A stretch of DNA of 64,000 bases, taken from positions 10,860,651 through 10,924,650 of the forward strand of contig JAVMKO010000003.1 in the NCBI GenBank assembly GCA_032164245.1, written 5' to 3'. Origin of the DNA: Sternotherus odoratus (taxonomy: Eukaryota; Chordata; Testudines; Kinosternidae). The translations under genes and the position numbers were made by a program. The notes beneath the pieces were generated by a model. That model worked only from the letters and a program-made list of their open reading frames with translations, made no database searches and was not told where the DNA came from. This document shows, in pieces, positions 11,309 through 23,400 of this stretch (the first letter of the stretch is position 1; every line of letters begins with the position of its first letter).

Positions 11309-14181
11309 ATTAGATTATTTCTTCCCAACAGTTTTTATGTCTAAAATACTACATTTACGAAGGCAGAGGTTGAAATCAGCAGCAAATGGAACTTTGTTTG
11401 AAATGAATTAACTGGTTTAGGGGGAAACAATAGCTTTACCTTTACTCATTCGTTTCTTGGGATTTGATTAACTCCTTTTTAAACGTTAAACCAAAACACA
11501 GTATCCACAGACATCTTGCAACATATTTCTTCCTCCCGCCCGAAATGTATTCTATGAATGGTGCATTCAATATGTAATTTTGTATTCTTTCTTTAATCCG
11601 ATGAATCATTTCAGATGGGGAAATAAGACCCTGTCCAATAGCAGAGTGCAGAAAGTTGTTCAGCAAACAGAGAAATTTTCTCAGGCTCCAAGGCCATTGC
11701 TGGTAGAAGCATTTGGGTGCGGCCAGTTCTATTACTGGTCAGCACTCATTACTGACTGATGCACTCTGTTTCCAGTGGGGTTCTTGTTCACCATAGCAGT
11801 GGGAGGTAAGAGGAGTTAAGGTAATGCATCAGTGGTTGCCAGTGGAGGAGATGGGAAGAAAAAAAGCAAAAGAAATATACTATTTCAATCAAAGTCAGAA
11901 TTTGTAGAAGTGGTTTTGGTCTCAAATATAGAAAAAATATTTATCCAAGAAACTCCTACTCGGGTGCGAACATCCTACTTCGAGTGGGATTTTATTTGGC
12001 AAAGTGCTGTGAAAGAGTGGAAGCTAATACAGAGCATGTCTATAAACAAATATATTTATTTAGTACAGATTGACACATTCACTAGAGTATTTCAATGATT
12101 ACACGTGTAAAACTATTTCCTATAGTGGTTTCCTTTTGTGATTCCGCTAATTTATTCAATTCCACCCAATTTTCATGCATTGAATGTTATGAGCTATTTC
12201 AGCCACCCAGACTGAAATGTGCATTTGGAGACTATGTACCTGTTTTTACATTTAATCATCTACACATCATTATTTGGTAATATTAGGATCTGAACGCAAA
12301 TGGAAGCCAACCAACATTTTAATAGCTTAAAAAAATCATACAGAATGAATTCTGCCCTGAGGAGAAGAATTAAGAGCCAAATCCTAAGCACTTTTATTCA
12401 GATTTTATCCACCCCTTTAGGCAAATCTTGCATAGACTGCAGTGAGACTGATTAAAAACAGAGGAACATACATTCTGCAATCCTTACCCAGGAAAAACTC
12501 CCTTTGACATTAACAGGAAGGAATTTTACCAACCTAAAGACTGTGGTATTTGGTCCTGAGTAAAATTTCAGGATTAATTTCTAAAATGGAACCCAATCTA
12601 TCTTTCATAAGTATTTTATACCACACATTTCTGTAGATTAAGCACTGATGTAATTTATCCTGTAATACTAATCTTTTGCCAGAAGTATACATTACGTTGT
12701 GACATTTGTAACATTTTAATTTGAGATGGACTAAAACCTAAATATGACACCTGACTCTCCCTGAACTTTGGGAGAGTTGGGATCCAGTTCTGAACTTTCT
12801 TTGTTGTTGCTATATAATGGGCCAGAACTGGAACACCACATCCAAATAGCTGCAGTCTTTACAGCTAAGGCCCATTTCTAAATTAAACTCTAATCAGGCT
12901 ATATTCTACTAGAACGATTTGATCTTTAATTATAGTTGGCACTTCTAATTAAGTGTTGAAGGTTACTTTCTATGTGCTATATGCACAGTACTTTACCTAC
13001 TGTGTGCACAATACAATATACCAATTAAAAATGTGAAGGACGACTATTAAACCCTGGTGGGACATCAACTCATCTATTCTGCAAGCTTAGCTTCCGATCC
13101 TTGACAACCAATACAAAATCTCTATCCCTTAAACAACCACTCAAATTAATTTATCCATGCTCAACTATCTTTTCTGTTGACATACCAGACTAGGGAGTAT
13201 TACATGTCAAAGTAATGAAAAGTATGTAGTTGTGCAAACACAATATCTAAGCACTGGATCATGGGATAAAGAGTCTAAAACATAGATATATTAGCATACT
13301 GCAAAATGTCCACAAACACACTCTGATCCACTCACTTGGCCTTTGTGATAATGTCCCATGCTTTTCACCATCTCCTAGCAGTATATAACTAAGATCTCAA
13401 TACCAAGATATGCTCAAGAAAAACGTACATCTATTTTGTTAAGGACCAGATTTTGGATTGCTATTTCCAGTTGTGCAAAAAGAGTATTTTTCCATTTCCA
13501 CTACTCATGCTGTAGATCAGTTACAGTCTTTATGCTCCCTGCTACTACCCCTTGGTTTTCAAGCCATCCCCAAAGGTGAAGTGTCATGCTTCCCTCCACC
13601 CCCAACACAAGCAAGTGTAGCTGGCTAGCTGCAGAGGGGGATGCCTGCTTCACTCCTTTAAGTGTTGGCACGGCAGGAGTATTCCTTAATGTGTACTTGA
13701 GAGCTGAAAACATGGACAAGGCAGCATCAACAGAACCACATAGAGATACAAAAGAATCTTTGCTGTACCCAATCCAAAGAGGAAGACCAAAAAAAAAAAA
13801 AGACTCAGAAGACTTATATTCTTAGGTATAACTACACCTCTCAGAATCCAACACAGTCAGTCACTCATGGATGAAAGGGAGGAAGTGTGATGGGCTTTCA
13901 TGTGAGGAAGGCTAAGCTCTTTCTGTCTTATGAGGGACCATCCCCATTCATAAACTGGTGAAGTTGCCTGAGAAGATTGGGGGAAAGATGCCATCCCACT
14001 CCCTCTGCTGTCTGGTTCAAGTTATCCATAAACTTTCCAAATGTCTGCCTGTTTTTCTAATGTGTCTACCATTTTTGTAACATATCTAAGTTGTTCTGCT
14101 GAGCTAATAATGATCCGCCATTCACTTCAACATCCCTCTCCCATTTACAGTATTTGCTATGTTCGTCATCAGTTAACTGCA
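11309..14181. other. unannotated AT-rich sequence
   Basis: No supported gene. A run of A at 13,788-13,800 and short open frames without domains are all that I see. Confidence 0.5.
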
Positions 14182-14284
14182 CTTTCTTTTGAAGTGTCTG
14201 GGACTGGCCAATGTCAGGGACAGGCTAGTGGACTGGATGGACCCATTAGTTTGATCCATCATGCCAAAATGTATGCTCTTAAAG
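14182..14284 (+). mobile_element. CR1-type LINE 3' end fragment
   Basis: The blocks 'gactggccaatgtcaggga', 'gtggactggatggaccca' and 'ttgatccatcatgcc' match the sense strand of the CR1 tail seen in antisense at 10,297. The terminal short repeat is degraded. Confidence 0.65.
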
Positions 14285-15781
14285 AACACTAGCCATTTTA
14301 TATTTCCTTTGGATACAGTATTACAGCAGAAATGCATAAGTTTAAATCTACAACAAGTATTTGTCTAGCAACAAACTGGCTGGGCTGTGAGATTCCCCTG
14401 GCTGACTGCCATTGTTCAATCATTTAAATATAGGTTTATGAATGGGGAGAGATGGATTACCCGCTCCGAACTCCACCAAGGGCTTGTAGTGATATCACAA
14501 CGCATTTTTTAAAAGCATATTGAAAAATATTTAAATCCCTAGGAAAGATTTTTTTTAAAAATAAGAACTTCTTTGATGTAAGAACATTGTGATTCGTGTG
14601 CATGCTGACACCAGCACAGCTCAATTACTGTGTGTGTTCATTTATCACGAATGCAAAACTGATCTCCTTCGGATGCGGGATTATTGCAGCAAGTATCTTT
14701 CACGTGCACTAATTACACTGACAGCAATTACTTCATTTCTGATTTTGGGGTAAGCAAAAATAGTAAGCAAGTATTAGAGGTATGATCACTTATTTTGGTC
14801 TCAATAAAGAAAACTTGATTAAGTTGAATCCCAAAAGGTAACTTTTGTTTAATTAAAAAAAGGGGGGGGGGGCAGGGAGCTACATTGAACTTTCTACTTT
14901 CACAGTAAAGCATACAGGGACCCTGTGGATCCAGGCTTGGGGCAGAGAAAGGGTGTGGTACTTAAGCTGCATTATTCCCCGGGATTGTGCAGTTCCCTTT
15001 CCCTTGCTTTTTTTCGCTGCACAATGGCTTGTGGTAAGACTGGAGTGTCAAGTCCAGGCTTTCAGCCCTACAGTAGCTCTGGATTTCCTGGCTTTTGTGG
15101 GTTTAAGTCAAACCCTTAACATTACTTATATGCATTTCTTTTGGGTAATTGACATTCATTTTCAGGTTGCATCACTGGCATCAATCAGCAAGCTTCTCCA
15201 GGGACTGGAGTTAAGGGGCCACAATAAAAGGCTAAGACATTGTTTCTTTTGTTTTATTTTTGGAAACATTTTAACTACCATATACTTTTCCAGTTGCTGT
15301 TATATTCATTTTGCATAATGCAGCATAAAAACGTTAGCGTCGGTCTTGCTGAAAATATTATTTTGGCTTTTCTGCAAGCGACCTGGATCGGGAGTCTGGT
15401 GATAATCAACATCTCTGCAAAGTCAAATTGATGCACTGGACCTACATAACACTAAAAAAGCAGAACACTGCTCTTCAGGAAGATATTGCCAGCTACAGAT
15501 GTTTTCCAGATGGAATGTGGAAAGTCACAGACCCCCACTCATCAGTGTTCTCACATCGTAGAACACATCCACAGACAACACTGTCGTAAGTGACATTCAG
15601 CAGCAGCTTCCATTACCATGTAGTGCGGAGGAACAAGCAGATTTTCATTGCCCAAGATAGGAAAATGCACTAGTGCAGTCTGTGTATTGTGACACTTCTG
15701 ACATTTTCAACCCCCTATTTTGCTCAGGTGATGGTCAAGAGAGGCCAACATGACCTTCTGAGGCTAAAATGACAAATCATC
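14285..15781. other. unannotated sequence
   Basis: Contains an A-run followed by an 11-G run at about 14,855-14,873. No gene was recognised. Three overlapping open frames at 14,925-15,431 lack domains. Confidence 0.45.
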
Positions 15782-15784
15782 TTA

Positions 15785-16063
15785 GGGCTTGTCTTCACTA
15801 TAGCGGGGAGGGATCGATCTTTTGGCGATCGATTTATCGCGTCTCGTCAAGATGCGATAAATCGATCGCCAGCAGCGCCCCCGTTGACTCCGGAACTCCA
15901 GCTCGCCAAAAGGCGCAAGCTGGATCGACGGGGGAGCACGCCGCCGACTGCTGCGAGGACGGCAAGTAAGTCGGCTGTAGATACGCCGACTTCAGCTACG
16001 TTATTAACGTAGCTGAATTTGTGTATCTATAGCCAATCTCTCCCCCCCAGTGAAGACCAGCCC
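15785..16063. mobile_element. GATC-rich MITE, Harbinger-like, copy A
   Basis: Terminal inverted repeats 'gggcttgtcttcacta' and 'agtgaagaccagccc' are flanked by the 3-bp duplication TTA (15,782-15,784; 16,064-16,066), as in PIF/Harbinger elements. Two internal hairpins are visible: 'ggcgatcgatttatcgcg' against its complement around 15,822-15,872, and a 'ttcagctacgtt' / 'aacgtagctgaa' pair at about 15,990-16,018. The element is non-coding. Related copies lie at 17,935 and 50,755. Confidence 0.75.
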
Positions 16064-16066
16064 TTA

Positions 16067-16450
16067 ATCTGAGGATGGGTTAACAGTTGCAGGAGATCAC
16101 TTCAAGATTTCAATGCTGAAAATCAGCAGCTAACATTCAACAAGAGCCCTACAAAAAATCCTGATAAATATGGAGCAAAATCCTGTGCTGTATGAATTAC
16201 TGAGTCTACAGTGAGGCGGACCCAAGCGAATTCAATAAAGCGAGTCCTATTTTACCAGCAGATGTGAAAGCCTACCTGAGGTCCTCCATAACACACACAT
16301 TTTGGGGTTGGAGCAGCCCATGGTTACACCCAGACTTCATGTCGTCAGGGCCAATGCATACTGCATATACAATTAAAATGTACTTCAATATAGAGCCAGT
16401 TCTTTGAAAGAGTACAGCTATATTTTCAAGTGCTCAATATTGACAACTGG
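16067..16450. other. unannotated sequence
   Basis: Nothing recognised. Confidence 0.45.
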
Positions 16451-16668
16451 GGCAAGATTTTCAAAAGCGCTCAGCTCCCACTTAGGCACCAAAAGAAGAA
16501 CCAGATTTTCAAAACTGCTCAGCACCCAAAGCTCCCATTTGTGATATACGTGGCCAGATTTTCAAAAGTATCCAATGTGCACCCAATGAGCTGCATTCTT
16601 CTGCAAACCTGACCACTTATTTTAGTGCCTAAGTGGGAGCTGAGCTCTTCTAAAAATCTGGCCCTGAA
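16451..16668. repeat. old MITE-like repeat with ~38-bp inverted ends
   Basis: The left end 'gctcagctcccacttaggca' (16,469 onward, preceded by 'agattttcaaaagc') is the near-complement of the right end 'agtgcctaagtgggagctga' (16,624 onward, followed by 'gctcttctaaaaatctgg'). A third, direct 'ccagattttcaaaa' copy lies between them at about 16,502 and again at 16,552. This fits an old DNA transposon family related to 20,340, 46,840, 49,640 and 59,956. Confidence 0.55.
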
Positions 16669-16967
16669 TGTGGATGCTGAATGCTTTTGAAAATTCTGCC
16701 TATAGCATATCCAGTTTGAGTCTGAACGTCCACAACTACACAAAAATATACAATTATCTTGGCTCAGGGAAAGAAAAATTAAACAACACTAAAAATGCTT
16801 CAGGTAAAAACAGTTTATTGACATAAGCCTTCTGCTTCAGTCAATACTGCAGAATCTGAGAAACTATTTTCAGCTTGAGGCAATATTGTGCTATTAGTGT
16901 CCTCCAGACTAGGCAATAATTGTAAAACCATACACATTTCACAATGTATATATTTTACCATATAATA

Positions 16968-17441
16968 CCGTATTTTTCGTCTTATAGGACGCTCCGGCCT
17001 ATAAGACGCCCCCTCGTTTTTTAATAAAAAATCCGGAGGAAAAAAAAAAAAAAAAGCACCTCGCTCTCCCGTCCCCGCCGCGCGGGCGGGCTGCCGGGAG
17101 CGTCCTGGTACCCCCTCCCCGCCGCGGGCGGGCTGCCGGGAGCGCGCCCGCCGCGGGGAGGGTGGAACCGGGCCGCTCCCGGCAGCCCGCCCGCGCGGCG
17201 GGGACGGGAGAGCGAGGCGCTTTTTTTTTTTTTTTTTGGTCCGGCGGGGAGGGGGGAACCCCGGCAGCCCGCCCGCGGCGGGGAGGGGGGAACCTCGGCA
17301 GCCCGCCCGCGCGGCGGGGACGGGAGAGCGAGGCGCTTTTTTTTTTTTTTTTTTTTTTTGCATTCACCCTATAAGACGCACCAACTTTTCCCCCCCCGTT
17401 TTGGGGAAGAAAAAGTGCGTCTTATAGGGCGAAAAATACAG
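16968..17441. mobile_element. CpG-rich non-autonomous DNA transposon
   Basis: Terminal inverted repeats 'ccgtatttttcgtcttata' and 'tatagggcgaaaaatacag' are flanked by TA (16,966-16,967; 17,442-17,443). AAT is an alternative 3-bp reading. The interior is very GC- and CpG-rich. A segment at 17,039-17,101 starting with A-run + 'gcacctcgctctcccgtccc' is inverted at about 17,174-17,237, ending in a T-run. That right arm is then duplicated directly at 17,295-17,359 with a longer T-run. A TA duplication would suggest the Tc1/mariner superfamily, but this is unproven. The open frames here only read low-complexity repeats. Confidence 0.7.
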
Positions 17442-17443
17442 TA

Positions 17444-17934
17444 ATTGGCACCAACATTTATATTTATATATAAAATTTTAAACTATGCTGGAGATTCTCA
17501 TAGCAGTCTAGAGGTTTTAGCCATGTTACTCTCAAATGGGAATTGCGTGGTTAAATCTCCTAAGTCGGCTTTGAAATTCTCAAACAATATCTCCTTTGAA
17601 TTTTATTCTGCCTTTTTTCCCTTTTCTTTTCACTTTTTTCTATAGCTTGTTGCACGTTTTCACCAGTCTATCATTTCATCTGTTTGCCCTCCTCAGACTA
17701 ATTTTCTAGAATATGTAAAGCATTCAACTTAACTGAAATCTTCTCTAACTCATCTTCCTTCAGGATATTTTCTTTTCCTATTCAGCTCTTTTTCCTCCTT
17801 TCCCCTCTATGCCTCTATAGTTACTTTTAAAATCCTTTATTCCAGTTTGCCTCTTCCTCACCTCAGTTAAATCTCTCCCTCTACTTGTGTCTCTATCCTT
17901 TCATCTCACTTCAGTCAACCCAATCCTGCTTACA
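17444..17934. other. unannotated pyrimidine-rich sequence
   Basis: Strongly C/T-rich from about 17,580 to 17,930. No gene was recognised. Confidence 0.45.
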
Positions 17935-18227
17935 AGCCCCCATGTTGTCTCAATCGATCGGATAATGATCTATCTTTCAGGGGTCGATTTATCATGTCTA
18001 GTCTAGATGCAATAAATCAATCCCCGAGCGCTCTCCCGTCGACTCTGGAACACCACTGCTGCAAGAGGCACAGGCGGAATCGACGGAGGAGTGGCAGCAG
18101 TCAACTTAGTGCCGTGAAGAAGCCGCGGTAAATTGACCTAAATACGTCAACTTCAGCTACGCTATTCCCGTAGCTGAAGTCACACATCTTAGGTCGATCC
18201 TCCCCACCCCCATGTAGACCAGGGCTC
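17935..18227. mobile_element. GATC-rich MITE, copy B (diverged)
   Basis: Shares with copy A a 'tcgatttatc...aataaatc' hairpin, an 'acttcagctacg' / 'cgtagctgaagt' hairpin (about 18,150-18,180) and a 3' end 'gtagaccagggct'. The 5' end is degraded and no target duplication can be assigned, so the left limit is approximate. Confidence 0.6.
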
Positions 18228-19353
18228 AGTGACTCATCACTCTCTCCTGCTTTTCCGACACCCACGTTCTCTCTCCACTTCTTCCAGTTCTCTTCTCCTG
18301 TAGTTCCTGGCACTACCCAAGAGTGTGACTGGATCCTAGACAACACCTGCTTTATCCTGTCCTGCAGGGAGTTCTAGTTCTAATGTAGTGCCATATTGCT
18401 AGACCTGCGGAAAATTGGATTTATTGCTTATCTTGTGGAACAGGAGGGTTATGGCAGCAGAAAAAGGAGCACTGAGAATGGAGGAGAGTTTAACCATCTA
18501 GTAAAGGGTCAAGATGATTATCAAAGGAACATTTTTGGAGTGGGTGGCTAGATGTTTTTCATGGGGGACCTGGGCACAGTTTAGAAGCAGAGGAGTAGGG
18601 GCACTTCTGATGGGAATTTGGTGAGTTTTGCTATCTGGAGCAGGTCACATTGCTTGTAGAGAGCCGGCAGCCAGGGAGGGTACTGGTAGCTGGGGCAGGT
18701 GGAGTGCAAGATTTTCTAGGGTTGCTGACACATAGGTGCAGCCAGTCCTCTCCTTCTCCCTGTGCTCTGAAGATGGGATTTCTGGGACACTTGAGGTTGA
18801 CTCATTAGTTTTCTCTTTGTGCTACAGGGATGGGGTTCCATAGCAGAGAGCCCCCCAAAGCACAAGGGAGGTGCACACTGCCCATATATGTAGGTTCAGC
18901 CTTAAAACCCCCAAATCAGTGGAGAATGCAGTTATTTTATTGGACCTTTTGCTTAAGGAGAAAAAAACAGTGGGAAAAAAAGACATAAACCTGATGCCCT
19001 AGGAAAGCATGTTTGTGCCTAATCCACTGCAGAAACTGGTCAAGAACAGTTTATTTTCCTGAAAATATTCCCTCTGTAAATACTTCTGAAGTCAGTGAAA
19101 AATTGGGGCTTCCACCACAGAGCTGCTGGCCTCAAAGGTTGGCTCTGCTGTGGAACTAGGCTAATTCATAAACTGCACTTTATAGCAAGTTTCTATTTGT
19201 TTTTCATGAATCAGTGTTACTTGGTTGTCTGTACCATTTCCCTTTTCCTTTGTCTTCAGCCCTCATGGATATGAGTCAATGGGAACTGTATAATTACATC
19301 TTATGGAGCTGTTTGAAAATGGAAAGATGTCATATACCAGGGTATTCTCTTTG
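18228..19353. other. unannotated sequence
   Basis: Nothing recognised. Confidence 0.45.
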
Positions 19354-19434
19354 GATGAAATTCACCCCTCCAAATAGGGTTTAAGTGGTGCAAACCCTTC
19401 TATTGGCTCTCTGCTCAGGGGTGAATTTCACCCA
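19354..19434. repeat. short inverted repeat
   Basis: 'tgaaattcacccct' at 19,356 is the complement of 'aggggtgaatttca' at about 19,418. Probably an old MITE remnant. Confidence 0.4.
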
Positions 19435-20339
19435 CTGGGCAATCAGCTCTAAGTGGCTCCTCAGCCACACTGTTTTATTTAGTGCTCATAAGAGGTGGCA
19501 GAGAACCAAGTCCTTTCTTTATCCACAGAACAATCAATGCAAACTTCCTCATGCTGCCCCAATGAAGGGTCTCGGTCTCAATAGGAAAGGAGGAGAACGT
19601 ACTCCAGTCTCTATTATCGATTTGGTCCTTGGCTTCTCTGCTGAAACTACCTAGCAGGGTGACAAATGGGTGGTTGGTTTTGTGTTCTGGATATTTTTCA
19701 GCAAGTCATTAGACTAAGATAACCAACCCATTCTTCAATCTCTACTGACTTCGGCTGGATTTGAACAGATCTGCTGCATCTATGCGCTGGCTCATGATGC
19801 ATATGTGCTCTAATTTCTTCCCTGTCATTTAATGTAGAAAGCTGTCAAACACTCATAAGCCTGACACTGAAATACTGAAACAAAGTCCAACGTAGGCTGT
19901 GATTTTGAACTTGGGTTGTGATATTGAAAACTAAACTGAAGTCTGCAACAAGTCATTGGTTCACTATTACACTAAATCACTTTGTGAGGTCATTTTCTCT
20001 GTTTATTCAGGGTTCTCCTTTTGTGCTATAAACCAGGATCTAGAAATGCTGTTTACATACAGTATATATTACCTTAAAAATATGCTAGGAAGCTGTCTCG
20101 ATTGCAGAGCAGCACTGTTCCATATTGGTAACTCAATCCTGCAGTTCTTACTGACTTGTGTAGTCTCTTTGTATCTTTGGGAGTACTCATATTCAGACAC
20201 TCAGATTTTAAGGCCAGAAGAAACATTTCTATGCTATCTTTTTTGACTAAAATGTTGGCCATTTGCTGACACTACAGGGCTGGTAGCAACAGTGTACATA
20301 GAATGAGTGTAGATGTCATGGTGGGTAAAAACACCTTGG
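19435..20339. other. unannotated sequence
   Basis: A short 'attttaaggccagaag' at about 20,204 resembles the antisense CR1 3' end but is too short to call. Nothing else. Confidence 0.4.
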
Positions 20340-20465
20340 GGCAGATTTCCAAGCTACTCAAGTGCCTTAAGATGCAGACAGGCATTAAATCATATTTACA
20401 AAAGCACCTAAGCGAGTTAGGCACCTAACTCCCATTGATTTTCAAGAACCAGTTCTACAGGCTGT
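20340..20465. repeat. old 'gcacctaa' MITE-like repeat
   Basis: The blocks 'cagatttccaagctactcaa', 'aaaagcacctaagcg' and 'aggcacctaactcccattga' belong to the same word family as 16,451 and 59,956. Termini are not clear. Confidence 0.4.
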
Positions 20466-23400
20466 GTATTAGCAGCAACTGCATATACTATCGAAGATGC
20501 GCTCTGTCTTCCTGTGATGTAATCCTGAGCATAGGATGTGTTCTCATTCCCTACAAGAACCTGGTTGGAAGACAAAGAGAGGGAAGAATGATCTCCAGGA
20601 GCAAGTGAATATGAGTGTGAAAAAATGTTGGGAAAACCAGGTTGACATGAGAGAAATTTTAAATAAAAATAATCAAAGAGAATTCATTTGTAGTAGCATA
20701 CAAGAAGGGTATAGATCTACCAGCTGCATGACTTAAATTGCAACACAAGATGATTTTATACAGAAGCTGATTCACAGCACTAGTGATATGCTCTTCTCTG
20801 GATAGTGACACATACTGTACATCTAAAATAAGTCTCCATCTCATCTGCTGAGTGCCAGAAATTTAAAGAGAATCAGAGATTCCATTTTCTACTCAGAAGT
20901 GAGTGGCTAATGTGATTGTTGCTATCAAAAGATAAAGGAAAGGACTGACAGGAGAGGAAGACAAATATCTGGTCTTACTCTAAACAATGTCATTCTGCAC
21001 CAGGAAAACATACAGGAAGTAGGATTATTGCACTACAAATATATCTTAGAAACGAACAGGATAATGGGTCAAATTCATTATTAGATTCCTGCCAATGCCT
21101 TTTCAATATGTTGTAGAATCTGAGGAAGAATGAAGCCATATCTTCAGAACTGGTGTTCAAGGATATGAATATCATTGAATGTTGCATAAATGATGTTTCC
21201 TTAAAACAATGGTAAATCAAGTGTTTCATTCACAGGAGAAGTTAAAATGGAAAGTACAATTCCAAACTGGAGTACTGAATGGAGCTGTTCATTATGGCTC
21301 CCATCTCCAGCACCAATCTAGGAAGCAGAAGAGTTGGAGGGAGCACAAAAACTGAAGGAGAAAGGAATTAACACAGAGGGAAGTGAGAAGAAAAGGACTG
21401 AAGATGTGGGCAGATTAATGGGCACTTCAGATTGGGGAACTTCCCCACTTTATAGGGCAAACTGTTGGACAGTCAGAGAAACTCAGGCCATAGGGTATTC
21501 AGGGGGAAAAAAATAAAAGGCTCATATGAGTGTTGTAACAAAAGGAGAGGCCTGCCAGAGGAAAAACTACAATTTGACTGTTTCAATCTTATTGCAGTAA
21601 AATTCTGTTCAGTCTCTCACATGAGTGTTTTTGTGCTAGAATATTCCTCTCAACTTCCCCTTCCATTTAGAGTGCAACAAAAAGCCAATAAAAATTATTC
21701 ATAAACCGAGAGAAAAATTGTCCCTAGAGGTATGTCCACCAAGCTCCACAGTTTCTTTCTCATCCTATCAGATCAATACCTCCTTTAGTATTTCTGTTTG
21801 TTACACTTTTGGTTCCCTCTTCTTGAACTTTCACTTGAAAAAGGAAGACCTCCAAAACTTATCAAATTTTGTAAATCTCCTACCTCTGACCCAAACTCTT
21901 TTGAGTTTGGAAAAGGTGTGGTTACTTTTTTCCATTAATTTTCATTTTTGTGTGGGTCTGTCTGGGAGCAAGAGAAAGGCTATTATCAGGGGATTTTTGC
22001 CCTATCAGAAGGAAATCCCGTCATAAATACCAAAATCTGTTCTCAAAGGATACACAGCTCAATTCTGCAGATTCAGAAGTTTCAGGGAGCTCATCCAGAT
22101 TGAATTGATGAACCTTTTGGGGTTGCCCATCACTAGACTAGGGCAAACTTGGAAATGAAACTTGAAACAAGATACATTTAATCCTATTTTGGGATTAAAA
22201 TGGCAAAATCAACTGATATATGAATCAACCTTTTCCCAAATTTACTTGCTGTCACTGGGCTCCTGACAAAACTAAGAGGAAGCTAAATTCCAAATGAAAC
22301 GGGAAATCTGCAATTTTGAAGATCTCCCATGACTATCTGAAGGCAGTTGCCCTTTGAAACATCAGCAAAGTGTTGGTGCTTGAACTATCCTGCAGGTGCT
22401 AGCTTTCAGTTCAGTTTTACCATATTTTTCTGCTTTCCATTTTTTTTCTTTAATGTTGTACTGCCACTCACTTGCAAGACAGAATTAAAATAAATAGAAT
22501 GATAACTTTACTAAAGAACCCATATTTGAGGAAGTCTCTACCTTTTTTGCAAAAAGAAACATTTAGAAAGGGGGAAGGGAACAGAAAATAATTCTACTGG
22601 ATTCTGGACAAAAGATGTGACATGTAAAAGAAGGTGATGCAGGGTTATAAAGTAACAGCAGAAGAATTGGTGCCTACAAGAAAAATAGAAGACTACGGTG
22701 AGACATGCACAAGTTACAATAGCTACCAACTACTTTCCTTAAGGTCTATAGTCTATGACCACTGCCCACGGATTAAGGTCCTTACAATTGCAGTTAGCCT
22801 TTCACCAACATTTCGCCATATACCCTCATGGGCTGGTGCACCTACGCCAATATTCAAAATTGAATTTAAATGGACTTTTCGCCCCAGTGAAGGCCTCACC
22901 ATCTTACTACCCCTACTGGTGTAGTTATTTAGGCCTGGAAAGATACCAATTGTGATCATTGGTTCCACATTTCATTGTCAATGCTGGGAATGAAACCTCA
23001 GTCATAATAATACCAAGAGTTAACACACCCCAGAGCAGCTGTGCCAGCTCAAACCAGTTATTTTTTTCTGGCTCTGTGGTGGTTTAAGTTTTCTTCCCCT
23101 CCCCCGATCAGGGACACACATGACTGCCGAAAAGCAGCAGAGCATTTCTACCAAAATTACTCTCCTTTAGTAACAAGACCGCAAAAGACTGAAACACACA
23201 TCACTGTCTGCCACCTCCCTATTCTACTTGATTGTCTTTTAATAGCTACAATAAAGTTGTGCAAGGAAATAATATTCCACATCCCTGACTCTCCAGAGCA
23301 GAATATGGACAATCCCTAAGGAAAGTGGGACTTAGCTGAATCTGCTACTTTAGGACTAAAACAGGAAGTTCGGTCCCCTTTTATTGTACCCCCCCCCTTT

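Noticed and set aside
16815..17363. 182-residue minus-strand open frame
   Set aside because: It is built from homopolymer (Lys/Phe) and CpG-rich repeat translation and crosses a transposon end.
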